Shown here piece after piece: positions 41,926-50,040 of a stretch of 64,000 bases of DNA. Origin of the DNA: Clostridium sp031626875 (lineage in GTDB: Bacteria; Bacillota; Clostridia; Clostridiales; Clostridiaceae); the NCBI RefSeq assembly GCF_031626875.1, contig NZ_JANDMF010000027.1, forward strand, positions 12,440 through 76,439, read 5' to 3'. The position numbers were made by a program, and so were the translations under genes. Position 1 is the stretch's first letter; each line of letters opens with the position of its first letter. The notes under the pieces were generated by a model that was not told the origin of the DNA, ran no database searches, and saw only the letters and a list, made by a program, of their open reading frames with translations.

Positions 41926-44154
41926 TTAAATACTCTCATGGAATGTTCTACTAATAACTTCCAACTGTTGTTCCCTAGATAATCTACTAAAGTTAACAGC
42001 ATATCCAGATACTCTTATAGTAAGTGTTGGATACTCTTCTGGGTTCTCCATTGCATCTATTAAAGTTTGTCTGTTAAGAACATTAACATTCAAGTGATGT
42101 GAGCCTTGAACAAAGTATCCATCTAAGATAGCAACTAAATTGCTAATTCTTTGATCTTCGTCTTTTCCAAGTGCATTTGGAACTATTGAGAAAGTGTTTG
42201 AAACTCCATCTTGGCAAATTTCGTTGTATGGTATTTTAGCTACTGAGTTTAGTGATGCTAAAGCTCCTTCTGCGTCTCTACCATGCATTGGATTTGCTCC
42301 TGGTGCAAGTGGTTCGCCTTTCTTTCTTCCATCTGGAGTTGTTCCAGTCTTCTTACCATACATTACATTTGAAGTAATAGTTAATACTGATAATGTATGT
42401 TTTGCATCTCTATATAAAGGATGTTTCTTAAGCTCATTTGAGAACTTAGTAACTAATTCTACTCCTAAATCATCTGCTCTATCATCATCATTTCCGTACT
42501 TAGGATATTCTCCTTCTACTTCGAAGTCTACTGTTATTCCTTCTTCATTTCTAATTGGTCTAACCTTTGCATACTTAATTGCAGATAATGAATCTATTGC
42601 AACAGAAAGTCCTGCTATACCAAATGCCATTAATCTTTCAACTGCTGTATCATGAAGTGCCATTTGACCTGCTTCATAAGCATATTTATCATGCATAAAG
42701 TGGATTATATTCATTGTATCTACATATACTTTTGCAACATATTCTAGAACCTTGAAGTAATTTTCCTTTACCTTTTTAAAGTCAAGAATTTCTCCATCTA
42801 GCTTTTCTATTCCTGGAACTACTTTCTTTCCTTTTAATTCGTCTACTCCACCATTAACAGCGTATAATAATGATTTAGCTATATTACATCTAGCTCCAAA
42901 GAATTGCATTTGCTTACCAACCTTCATAGCTGATACACAACAAGCTATAGCATAGTCATCTCCGTATATTGGTCTCATAACTTCATCATTTTCATATTGA
43001 ATTGAATCTGTCTTTATTGAAATTTCTGCACAGTATTTCTTAAAGTTTTCTGGTAGCTTATCTGACCATAATACTGTTAAGTTTGGTTCTGCTGAAGTTC
43101 CAAGATTCATTAATGTATGAAGATATCTAAAGGAGTTCTTTGTAACAAGTGACTTACCATTTATACCTACACCACCAATTGATTCTGTTACCCAAGTTGG
43201 ATCTCCTCCAAATAATTCGTTGTATTCTGGTGTTCTTAAATGTCTAACTAATCTTAGCTTGATTATAAGTTGGTCTATAATTTCTTGTGCTTCTTTTTCT
43301 GTAATTAGACCTGCTTCTAAATCTCTTTCTATGTATATATCTAAAAATGTTGAAGTTCTTCCAAAAGAAGTAGCTGCTCCATTATTTTCTTTTATTCCTG
43401 CTAGGTATCCAAAATATAGGCTTTGAGCCGCTTCTCTTGCATTTGATGCTGGCTTAGATATATCAACTCCATATTTAGATGCCATTGACTTGATTTCACC
43501 TAAAGCTCTAATTTGCATAGATACTTCTTCTCTTTTTCTCATAAGTTCGTCAAGCATGTCCCCACTAAGATTATCAAGGTCTCTTTTCTTTTCTTCTATA
43601 AGATAGTCTATTCCATATAATGCTACTCTTCTGTAGTCCCCTATTATTCTTCCTCTTCCATAAGCATCTGGTAGTCCTGTTAAAAGTCCTGCACTTCTTG
43701 CTGCTCTTATTTCATTTGTGTAAGCATCAAATACACCTTCATTATGAGTTTTTCTATATTGTGAAAAATGCTTTTCTATTTCTGGATCTAGTTCATATCC
43801 ATATTCCTTTAATGAACTTTGAACCATTCTCATTCCACCAAATGGGTTTACAATTCTTTTAAGTGGTGCATCTGTTTGAAGGCCTACTATAACTTCATTT
43901 TCTTTATCTATATATCCAGGATCATAATTATCTATTCCAGATACTCTATCAGTAGCAACATCTATTATTCCTTTTTTAACTTCTTCAACAATTAAGTCAT
44001 ATGCTTTTTCCCATACCTTATTTGTCTTTTCAGTTTTACCTTCTAAGAAGCTTCCATCACCTTCATATAATTTGTAATTCTTTTGAATAAAGTTTCTTAC
44101 GTCTATTCCTTCTTGCCAAGTTCCCTCTTTGAATCCATCCCATTCTTTAAACAT
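41926..44154 (-). CDS. pflB: Formate acetyltransferase (pyruvate formate-lyase)
   Basis: PflB converts pyruvate and CoA into acetyl-CoA and formate. The 742 residues include the adjacent active-site cysteines in AIACCVSAMKVGKQM and the glycyl-radical loop RVSGYAVNFSRLSREQQLEV near the C-terminus. It starts behind GGGAGGAAAA. The activating enzyme PflA is not adjacent; nupC follows after a terminator. A ZTP riboswitch and terminator lie in its leader, so expression should respond to folate and purine state. Confidence 0.96.
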   Translation of the reverse strand: MFKEWDGFKEGTWQEGIDVRNFIQKNYKLYEGDGSFLEGKTEKTNKVWEKAYDLIVEEVKKGIIDVATDRVSGIDNYDPGYIDKENEVIVGLQTDAPLKRIVNPFGGMRMVQSSLKEYGYELDPEIEKHFSQYRKTHNEGVFDAYTNEIRAARSAGLLTGLPDAYGRGRIIGDYRRVALYGIDYLIEEKKRDLDNLSGDMLDELMRKREEVSMQIRALGEIKSMASKYGVDISKPASNAREAAQSLYFGYLAGIKENNGAATSFGRTSTFLDIYIERDLEAGLITEKEAQEIIDQLIIKLRLVRHLRTPEYNELFGGDPTWVTESIGGVGINGKSLVTKNSFRYLHTLMNLGTSAEPNLTVLWSDKLPENFKKYCAEISIKTDSIQYENDEVMRPIYGDDYAIACCVSAMKVGKQMQFFGARCNIAKSLLYAVNGGVDELKGKKVVPGIEKLDGEILDFKKVKENYFKVLEYVAKVYVDTMNIIHFMHDKYAYEAGQMALHDTAVERLMAFGIAGLSVAIDSLSAIKYAKVRPIRNEEGITVDFEVEGEYPKYGNDDDRADDLGVELVTKFSNELKKHPLYRDAKHTLSVLTITSNVMYGKKTGTTPDGRKKGEPLAPGANPMHGRDAEGALASLNSVAKIPYNEICQDGVSNTFSIVPNALGKDEDQRISNLVAILDGYFVQGSHHLNVNVLNRQTLIDAMENPEEYPTLTIRVSGYAVNFSRLSREQQLEVISRTFHESI

Positions 44155-44413
44155 ACATTTTCCTCCCTGCTAATTATCTTGATTTTTAGGAATTCTACTA
44201 CTTTTATTTACCTTATGACTACATTATAATTTCTTTAAACTTAATAGAATGTGATTCGAATCATAAACCGAATTATTCCATAACTTTTTTTTAAGGTAAA
44301 ACAGTCTGTAAAAAACCAATGCTTGTAAATATTATTGAGTGTTATGATTTTTGATTTAATTATCCTTAAACTTTGTCCAGATATAACCACGAAGACCATT
44401 TTTATCTTATTAA

Positions 44414-44453
44414 AATTAAAACCGCCTGGATAAATACAATTTTACCCAGACGG
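44414..44453 (-). terminator. ZTP riboswitch terminator
   Basis: CCGTCTGG (44446-44453) pairs with CCAGGCGG (44422-44429) and is followed by TTTTAATTTT on the minus strand. CCGTCTGGG is also the 3' conserved strand of the riboswitch, so ligand binding and termination compete. Confidence 0.85.
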
Positions 44454-44512
44454 TCGATAATTTTATAAACTATGCTCCCTATGGTTAATTCCATTGCCGC
44501 CAGTTGCATAAT
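44446..44512 (-). promoter_or_regulatory. ZTP (pfl-motif) riboswitch
   Basis: The minus strand reads ATTATGCAACTGGCGG, CAATGGAATTAACCATAGGGAGCATAGT, a linker, then CGACCGTCTGGGTA. P1 is TATGC/GCATA, a hairpin ATGG/CCAT carries the GGGAGC block, and GGCGG can pair with CCGTC as the pseudoknot. This is the pfl RNA motif, which senses ZMP/ZTP. It controls pflB about 290 bases downstream. Confidence 0.88.
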
Positions 44513-44586
44513 CTTTGTAGATGCAAAAACAACTACATATATCTATATAAGAATATAATCAACACTCTATTTTTATTTCTACTAGT

Positions 44587-44630
44587 ATTATATCATAATT
44601 TTAAAAAATATCCATATACTTATTTTACTA
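44587..44630 (-). promoter_or_regulatory. Probable pflB promoter
   Basis: TATAAT (44587-44592, minus strand) stands about 75 bases before the riboswitch. A weak -35 (TGGATA) lies 16 bases upstream. Confidence 0.5.
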
Positions 44631-44698
44631 TATTGATGTAATACTCTCTTATTCACCATTCCCATTATTAAGCGTATATAACTTTCTATAATTCACTT

Positions 44699-45160
44699 CT
44701 ATTTTGAATACCTATTTGCTATACTTGATGCTACATATGAATAAGGTTTTGTTTTACAATCAAACCCTAAGGAATTTATCCATGCTGTTATTTCAGGTAT
44801 AAGCTTTGAAGAATCTCCACGTTCACCAGCATCTACATGTATGTCTATATTGTAATCAAAGTGTTCTTTATGAAATTTTTCTGAGATTTTTGTAGCTAAA
44901 TTAAGACTTAGATCTGTTTCACAAAAAATTTTCTGATGTATATTAGTAATCTTTTTCACTCTTTTCACATCATAAAAAAATATTCCACCTTTTCCAACTC
45001 TATTAATAGCTACAACAATTACCACTTTAGTTAAATCAAAATTTTGAGAATCAGTACCAACAGAAATTTTATATTCATATTCTGGTTTTTCATTAACATA
45101 CTTTCTAATTAACTCAAACATACAATCAAAATTAACTTCACCATAGGTCAAACTTTTCAT
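44699..45160 (-). CDS. ykuK: YkuK/DUF458 family RNase H-like protein
   Basis: 153 residues with the RNase H-like acidic strands KISVGTDSQNF, YNIDIHVDAGERGDSS and the ending KPYSYVASSIANRYSK. This matches the DUF458 family (YkuK of Bacillus). The family has the fold of a nuclease, but its role is not settled. It stands alone, upstream of the pflB leader. Confidence 0.85.
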   Translation of the reverse strand: MKSLTYGEVNFDCMFELIRKYVNEKPEYEYKISVGTDSQNFDLTKVVIVVAINRVGKGGIFFYDVKRVKKITNIHQKIFCETDLSLNLATKISEKFHKEHFDYNIDIHVDAGERGDSSKLIPEITAWINSLGFDCKTKPYSYVASSIANRYSK

Positions 45161-45340
45161 AGGAAAACCATCCCCTCACAATATAGTTCAATTATAAGTT
45201 CATTTTCACATTAGATATATATTTAATAATTTCTTTATCTCTTATATATATAAAGTTAAACTTCTTCCTATACTTAATAATATATTCTAAATTTATTAAA
45301 TTTCAGTTTAGTTTGAGTTAAATTATAGTTCTTAAAACTA

Positions 45341-45368
45341 AAAAAAACCGTAAGCATTTCGCTTACGA
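45341..45368 (-). terminator. Terminator of tRNA-Trp
   Basis: A seven-base stem CGTAAGC/GCTTACG is followed by a run of T on the minus strand, eight bases past the CCA end of the tRNA. Confidence 0.85.
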
Positions 45369-45374
45369 TCTTTG

Positions 45375-45450
45375 TGGCAGGGGCAGTAGGACTTGAACCC
45401 ACAACCAATGGTTTTGGAGACCACTACTCTACCAATTGAGCCATACCCCT
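45375..45450 (-). tRNA. trnW: tRNA-Trp (CCA anticodon)
   Basis: The 76-base cloverleaf has an acceptor AGGGGTA/TGCCCCT, D arm GCTC-AATTGGTA-GAGT, anticodon stem GTGGT/ACCAT around CTCCAAA, T arm with GGTTCAAGTCC, discriminator G and an encoded CCA. The anticodon CCA reads UGG. Confidence 0.95.
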
Positions 45451-45493
45451 TTAGGACAAGTATGATTATATATTATTCTTATGCAAAAATCAA

Positions 45494-46375
45494 CTATTTG
45501 TTCTCTTTTATTTCAATTAAATCGTAAAAAGATTTATAATTTCTTTCGATTAAATCTTGAACAGAACAATTTCCATCATATCTGTCTAAGTTAGCAACCT
45601 TATATCCTGTTTCAGTCATTGGTGTTTCTCTATCTTTTAAAACAATAACTTTAGCAGGATCTAACTTATCTTCACTAATTACACTGGCAATGGTTTTATT
45701 ATTTGATATTTTAATTGGAGATATTCCTATTCCTCTATAAAAATAATCTAAATTATTGTCTAATTCAATAAATTTATAATCTGCTAAATCTTTTTTATTT
45801 TCTTTTATCTTATTTATTCTTTTATCTATCTCTTCCAATGCTTTATTATAATTTTCTTCATAAAGATCTCTATTTTTAGGATCTTTATCCTGAATTGCAG
45901 ATTTTATATTATATAAAGCAACTTTATATTCTTCTAGTCCTGAATAAAAATAAATATTTTCTTTATTAACATTATCCACTTGATTTTGAATAACTCTTAT
46001 CCCTCTAGAAATATTTATTGTACCTAAATTACTTTTATTTAACTTATTTATTAACTTTGTACTCCATGGTTCAAAATCATTTCCACTATAAAAAAACAAA
46101 TCCATATTTGAAATGTTGTTTATAGTTTCATCATTAAAAATGTAATCTTTTGAATCCTTCTCATTTGTAAACATATATTCCACATTATGCTTGTCCCCAA
46201 CAATTGATTTTACCATCTCATATTGTGGCTTATTGGAAGTAATTATATTCAAATATAAATCCCTTTCTGCATCTGTAGTATCAACAGTATTTGCTATCAT
46301 AGGATTTGAAAAGGTTCCAAGTCCCAAAAATAATATAAATGTTATAAATAACATTCCATAGGTTAACTTTTTCAA
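45494..46375 (-). CDS. ZnuA-like substrate-binding protein, degenerate
   Basis: 293 residues with an N-terminal signal peptide (1-28) but no lipobox cysteine. The fold elements of the ZnuA/TroA family are recognisable: MVKSIVGDKHNVEYMF, DLFFYSGNDFEPWSTKLINK, a long charged helix around 190-215 and the end YKVANLDRYDGNCSVQDLIE. The histidine ligands that bind zinc or manganese in true members are mostly missing, and no ABC permease or ATPase is near. It may bind something else or be a relic. Confidence 0.65.
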   Translation of the reverse strand: MKKLTYGMLFITFILFLGLGTFSNPMIANTVDTTDAERDLYLNIITSNKPQYEMVKSIVGDKHNVEYMFTNEKDSKDYIFNDETINNISNMDLFFYSGNDFEPWSTKLINKLNKSNLGTINISRGIRVIQNQVDNVNKENIYFYSGLEEYKVALYNIKSAIQDKDPKNRDLYEENYNKALEEIDKRINKIKENKKDLADYKFIELDNNLDYFYRGIGISPIKISNNKTIASVISEDKLDPAKVIVLKDRETPMTETGYKVANLDRYDGNCSVQDLIERNYKSFYDLIEIKENK

Positions 46376-46611
46376 CTCTACACCCCCTGGATAATTTCCA
46401 GCTTCTAAAATTCACATTCCTTTATAATATATCCAATTAATTTTAAAAAATGTATTCTTATTCATTAACACATTCTATAATATTTTACACCTACATAAAT
46501 GTAAATACAAGTATCATTTTACAGTTGGTTATATTTTTCATTATAACGCTTTCTTTTTATCGAAAATTGGATAAAATAATAAGTAGAATAGAATTTTGAA
46601 GGGAGCTACAT

Positions 46612-47073
46612 ATGGAATTTAAAGTAAATAGTATAGATGAAACTATACATATTGGCCTTCAATTAGGTACACTACTAAATTCTGGTGATATTGTTTGTTT
46701 AACAGGAGACTTAGGTACAGGTAAAACACATATAACAAAAGGAATAGCTAAAGGACTTGGCATAGATGATACTATAACTAGTCCAACATTTAACATAGTT
46801 AATGAATATTCAAGCGGAAGGATTAAATTAAATCACTTTGATGTTTATAGAGTAAGTGATCCTGATGAAATTTATGCAATTGGTTTTGATGATTATATTT
46901 TTTCTGATGCTGTTTCTATAATTGAATGGGCTAATTATATTGAAGAAATACTTCCAAATGAATATCTTCATATACATATTTCTAAAAATCTTGCTGAAGG
47001 TGAAGACTATAGAAAAATAACCTTAACTAGTTATGGAGATAGGTATGATTATATTAAGGAGTTGAAATTATGA
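46612..47073 (+). CDS. tsaE: tRNA threonylcarbamoyladenosine biosynthesis ATPase TsaE
   Basis: TsaE is the ATPase that cycles the TsaB-TsaD complex in t6A synthesis. The P-loop GDLGTGKTHITKGIA is at residues 33-47, with SPTFNIVNEY and a Walker-B-like HFDVYR; IIEWANYIEEILP is typical. The 153 residues are normal. It is first in a four-gene operon and overlaps tsaB by four bases. GGGAGC lies before the ATG. Confidence 0.95.
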   Translation: MEFKVNSIDETIHIGLQLGTLLNSGDIVCLTGDLGTGKTHITKGIAKGLGIDDTITSPTFNIVNEYSSGRIKLNHFDVYRVSDPDEIYAIGFDDYIFSDAVSIIEWANYIEEILPNEYLHIHISKNLAEGEDYRKITLTSYGDRYDYIKELKL

Positions 47074-47783
47074 TAGTTTTAAGTTTAGATTCTTCTTCTA
47101 AAGTTGCTACTGTAGCTTTACTAAATGATGAATCTTTAATTGGAGAATATACATTAAATGATAAAAAAGAGCATTCAGTTCTTCTTATCCCTTTAATAGA
47201 GAATATTTTAAATGAATCTAATTTAACAGTAGATGATATAGATGGATTTGTTGTATCAAAAGGACCAGGTTCATTCACAGGTTTAAGAATAGGAATGGCC
47301 ACTATTAAAGGTATGAGTCTTGGTAATAATAAGCCATATATAAGCATTTCCTCATTAGATGCACTAGCTTATAGTGTATTGCCTTTTAAAGGTATAATAT
47401 GTCCTATTATGGATGCTCTAAGAGAGAATGTTTATACAGCACTTTATAAAAATAATAATGATACACTTAAAAATATACTAGAACCTACCCCTATGGATTT
47501 AGATGATTTACTTTCTCTTTTAAAAGAAAAGGATGAAGACGTAATTTTTACTGGAGATGGATTGTTAAAGCATAAAGAATACATAAAAGAAAATTTTGAT
47601 AAAGCTCATTTTGCTCCTAATCATTTAAGTATCATACGAGCTTCTTCCCTAGGTGAATTAGGTCTAAAACTTTTAAAAGAAGGAACCTATGATGATCCAA
47701 ATTCAGCTCCTATCTATTTAAAGAAACCACAAGCTGAAAGAGAATTAGAAAGAAGGTTGAAAATGGATGAGTGTAACGCTTAG
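47070..47783 (+). CDS. tsaB: tRNA threonylcarbamoyladenosine biosynthesis protein TsaB
   Basis: TsaB is the non-catalytic ASKHA-fold partner of TsaD. It opens LSLDSSSKVATVALL and carries the block GPGSFTGLRIGMATIKGMSL. Its 237 residues are normal. It overlaps tsaE by four bases and rimI by 17, so the genes are strongly coupled. tsaD itself is not in the window. Confidence 0.95.
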   Translation: MIVLSLDSSSKVATVALLNDESLIGEYTLNDKKEHSVLLIPLIENILNESNLTVDDIDGFVVSKGPGSFTGLRIGMATIKGMSLGNNKPYISISSLDALAYSVLPFKGIICPIMDALRENVYTALYKNNNDTLKNILEPTPMDLDDLLSLLKEKDEDVIFTGDGLLKHKEYIKENFDKAHFAPNHLSIIRASSLGELGLKLLKEGTYDDPNSAPIYLKKPQAERELERRLKMDECNA

Positions 47784-48204
47784 TTTAATGGGAAAGAAAG
47801 ATTTAAATGAAGTGCTTGAAATAAGTTCATTAAGCTTAAAAGAGTCTTGGAGCTTAGATTCTTTTTCAAAAGAGTTAACAAATCCTTTAGCCAAATATTT
47901 AGTTGCTAAATCTAATGATAAAATAGTTGGATTTGCTGGAGTGTGGACAATCGTTGATGAAGGGCATATAACTAATATTGCAGTGCATCCTGAATTTAGA
48001 GAAAAAGGAATTGGTAGTGCTCTAATTAAGTCTTTAATTGATTATTCTAAAAACTGGGGTTGTACTTCATTAACTCTAGAAGTTAGAGCTTCCAATACAC
48101 CTGCTAAAAATTTATATAAAAAATTTGGTTTTGTTGAAGAAGGTATACGTAAAAAATACTATCAAGACAATAAAGAAGATGCTATTATTATGTGGAAAAG
48201 GTAA
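47767..48204 (+). CDS. rimI: Ribosomal-protein-alanine N-acetyltransferase RimI
   Basis: A 145-residue GNAT with the acetyl-CoA loop VHPEFREKGIGSALIKSL and the end NLYKKFGFVEEGIRKKYY, plus the RimI-typical DAIIMWKR. It acetylates the N-terminus of S18. The tsaE-tsaB-rimI order is common in Firmicutes. Confidence 0.92.
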   Translation: MSVTLSLMGKKDLNEVLEISSLSLKESWSLDSFSKELTNPLAKYLVAKSNDKIVGFAGVWTIVDEGHITNIAVHPEFREKGIGSALIKSLIDYSKNWGCTSLTLEVRASNTPAKNLYKKFGFVEEGIRKKYYQDNKEDAIIMWKR

Positions 48205-48230
48205 AAAAGTATTTAGAAAAGAGGATCTTT

Positions 48231-48848
48231 ATGAATCAAAAATGGTTAAATTGGGCTAAAAGCCTTCAATCAATTGCTCAAGCTGGACTTGAATATTCTA
48301 AAGATAAATATGACATTGAACGTTTTCAACAGATTAGAGATATTTCTGTAGAAATAATGCATGAATATACTGATATTGATAATAAAAAACTTCATGATTT
48401 ATTTTGTAATGAAGTAGGATATCAAACACCTAAGGTTGATGTTCGTAGCATTATAATTAAAGATAATAAGATTCTTTTAATCAAAGAGAGTTTAGATGGA
48501 AAGTGGGCTCCTCCTGGAGGCTGGGCTGAAATTGGACTTTCTATTAAAGAAAATACAATTAAAGAATCAAAAGAAGAAGCTGGAGTTAATGTTTTACCTC
48601 AAAGAATAATTGCTATCTATGATAGAAATACACATAATTATCCTGTTTGCCCTTATGACATATATAAGGTATTTGTTTTATGTGACTTAATAGATGGAGA
48701 ATTTAAAGAAAATATTGAAACTGAAGCTAGTGAATTTTTTTCATTGGATAATCTTCCTGACTTATCTACTGGAAAGATAACTAAAGAACAAATAGAGTTT
48801 TGTTTTAAAGCTAATAAAGATACAAGTTTACCTGTTTTCTTTTCATAA
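48231..48848 (+). CDS. NUDIX hydrolase with N-terminal helical domain
   Basis: About 205 residues from the ATG at 48231, nine bases after GAGGATC; an in-frame ATG at 48192 lies inside rimI. An N-terminal helical domain (WAKSLQSIAQAGLEYSKDKY) is followed by the Nudix box GGWAEIGLSIKENTIKESKE and AG (residues about 100-122). This two-domain form is often annotated as an ADP-ribose or nucleoside-diphosphate hydrolase. It ends the tsaE operon and has a strong terminator. Confidence 0.9.
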   Translation: MNQKWLNWAKSLQSIAQAGLEYSKDKYDIERFQQIRDISVEIMHEYTDIDNKKLHDLFCNEVGYQTPKVDVRSIIIKDNKILLIKESLDGKWAPPGGWAEIGLSIKENTIKESKEEAGVNVLPQRIIAIYDRNTHNYPVCPYDIYKVFVLCDLIDGEFKENIETEASEFFSLDNLPDLSTGKITKEQIEFCFKANKDTSLPVFFS

Positions 48849-48902
48849 AAAGAGCTGTATTAAGATAAAATTTTTAATTTCTATCTTGATACAGCTCTTT
48901 TT
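48847..48902. terminator. Bidirectional terminator after the NUDIX gene
   Basis: A 21-base arm starting AAAAAGAGCTGTAT pairs, with one mismatch, to the arm ending ATACAGCTCTTTTT (48882-48902). T runs on both strands let it serve the plus-strand operon and the converging DUF3793 gene. Confidence 0.88.
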
Positions 48903-48936
48903 GTAAGTTTATTATATCAACTCTATGGATGCACTT

Positions 48937-49560
48937 TTAGGGAGAATAGAAAAAGTTTTTTATATCAAAAGCAAGGTCACGCGAATTATTTCCTTTTAAT
49001 ATATTACTTAAGGTATATTCTTTTACTTCATCATATTTTTTGAATATCTCTTGAGCTGTGCTACAATCATTATAAACTTTCCAGTAGCCACAAATTAAAC
49101 ATTTTTTCTTTGTACATTCCATAAAATCTTTAACATCTTCAATAGGTATTCCTAAAAATAAGCCTAATTCATGTGGACAATGATATAAATTATATCTTTC
49201 TTTTAAAGTCTCAACATATATAGAAATATCTTCTTCATAGGTATACCCTAGTTTTATTAAGAACCTTTTTTGTTCTTCCTGAAATATATATTTTGAAAGT
49301 GACTCTTTATTATAAAGCATCACTATTATAGCATCTTCATTTTCTCTCAATTCAACAAATTCTAAGTCAATGTTTTGTACAAAATCTCTACCATAAATTA
49401 TCCACTTTAAGTAAGTATTATCTCCAGTCTTCTTTAATGTTATAGTTGAAGCTGGTTTTATCCCAGCTACAACTTGAGAAATATTGAATAGTAAGAAATT
49501 TTCTATATATTCCTTATCATTCATTGAATTTAACTTTTTGTAAAAATCCAAATACTTCAT
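48937..49560 (-). CDS. DUF3793 family protein
   Basis: The 207-residue protein matches DUF3793, common in clostridia. Visible are LLFNISQVVAGIKPAST, LYHCPHELGLFLGIPIEDVK, KKKCLICGYWKVYNDCSTAQ and an ending in KGNNSRDLA. Conserved cysteines and histidines suggest metal or haem binding. The gene is usually paired with a flavodoxin, as here: the flavodoxin gene lies ten bases upstream. Its role is unknown. Confidence 0.88.
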   Translation of the reverse strand: MKYLDFYKKLNSMNDKEYIENFLLFNISQVVAGIKPASTITLKKTGDNTYLKWIIYGRDFVQNIDLEFVELRENEDAIIVMLYNKESLSKYIFQEEQKRFLIKLGYTYEEDISIYVETLKERYNLYHCPHELGLFLGIPIEDVKDFMECTKKKCLICGYWKVYNDCSTAQEIFKKYDEVKEYTLSNILKGNNSRDLAFDIKNFFYSP

Positions 49561-49570
49561 AACTGATCTA

Positions 49571-49990
49571 CTATAGACTAGCTATTTTTCTTCCAAATTC
49601 TCTACATTCCTCTTCTGATGAACCTTCTGGTTCATTTTCAACCATTAGTAAATCTAGAGTAGATTGACAGCCATAAGAAATCATTCTTTCTTCAAAATTT
49701 CTTAGCCATGTACCATCTCCCCAACCATAAGACCCAAATAAAGCAACTTTCTTTCCTGACACTTTAGAAGATATCTCTTCTATAAAAGGTTCAAATTCAT
49801 CCTCTTCTAAAATTTCATCTCCCATTGCTGGACATCCTAAAATCACTATATCTTCATCTTTAAAAATATCTGGATTAGCATCACTTACATTAATTAATTC
49901 TGCTGCCTTTCCTTTTTCTATTATTCCTTCTGCAATTAAATTTGCCATCTTTTGAGTATTTCCTGTTCCTGACCAATAAACTATTTTCAT
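49571..49990 (-). CDS. Flavodoxin
   Basis: 139 residues. The FMN phosphate loop VYWSGTGNTQKMA is at residues 4-16, the isoalloxazine loops are GCPAMGDEILEE and FGSYGWGDGTWLRNFEER, and the end is SSEEECREFGRKIASL. It is a low-potential electron carrier. It forms a two-gene unit with DUF3793. Confidence 0.95.
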   Translation of the reverse strand: MKIVYWSGTGNTQKMANLIAEGIIEKGKAAELINVSDANPDIFKDEDIVILGCPAMGDEILEEDEFEPFIEEISSKVSGKKVALFGSYGWGDGTWLRNFEERMISYGCQSTLDLLMVENEPEGSSEEECREFGRKIASL

Positions 49991-50040
49991 TTTTTGTTCC
50001 TCCTAATTTATATTAATATTCATTCTCAACTTTTTTATGT

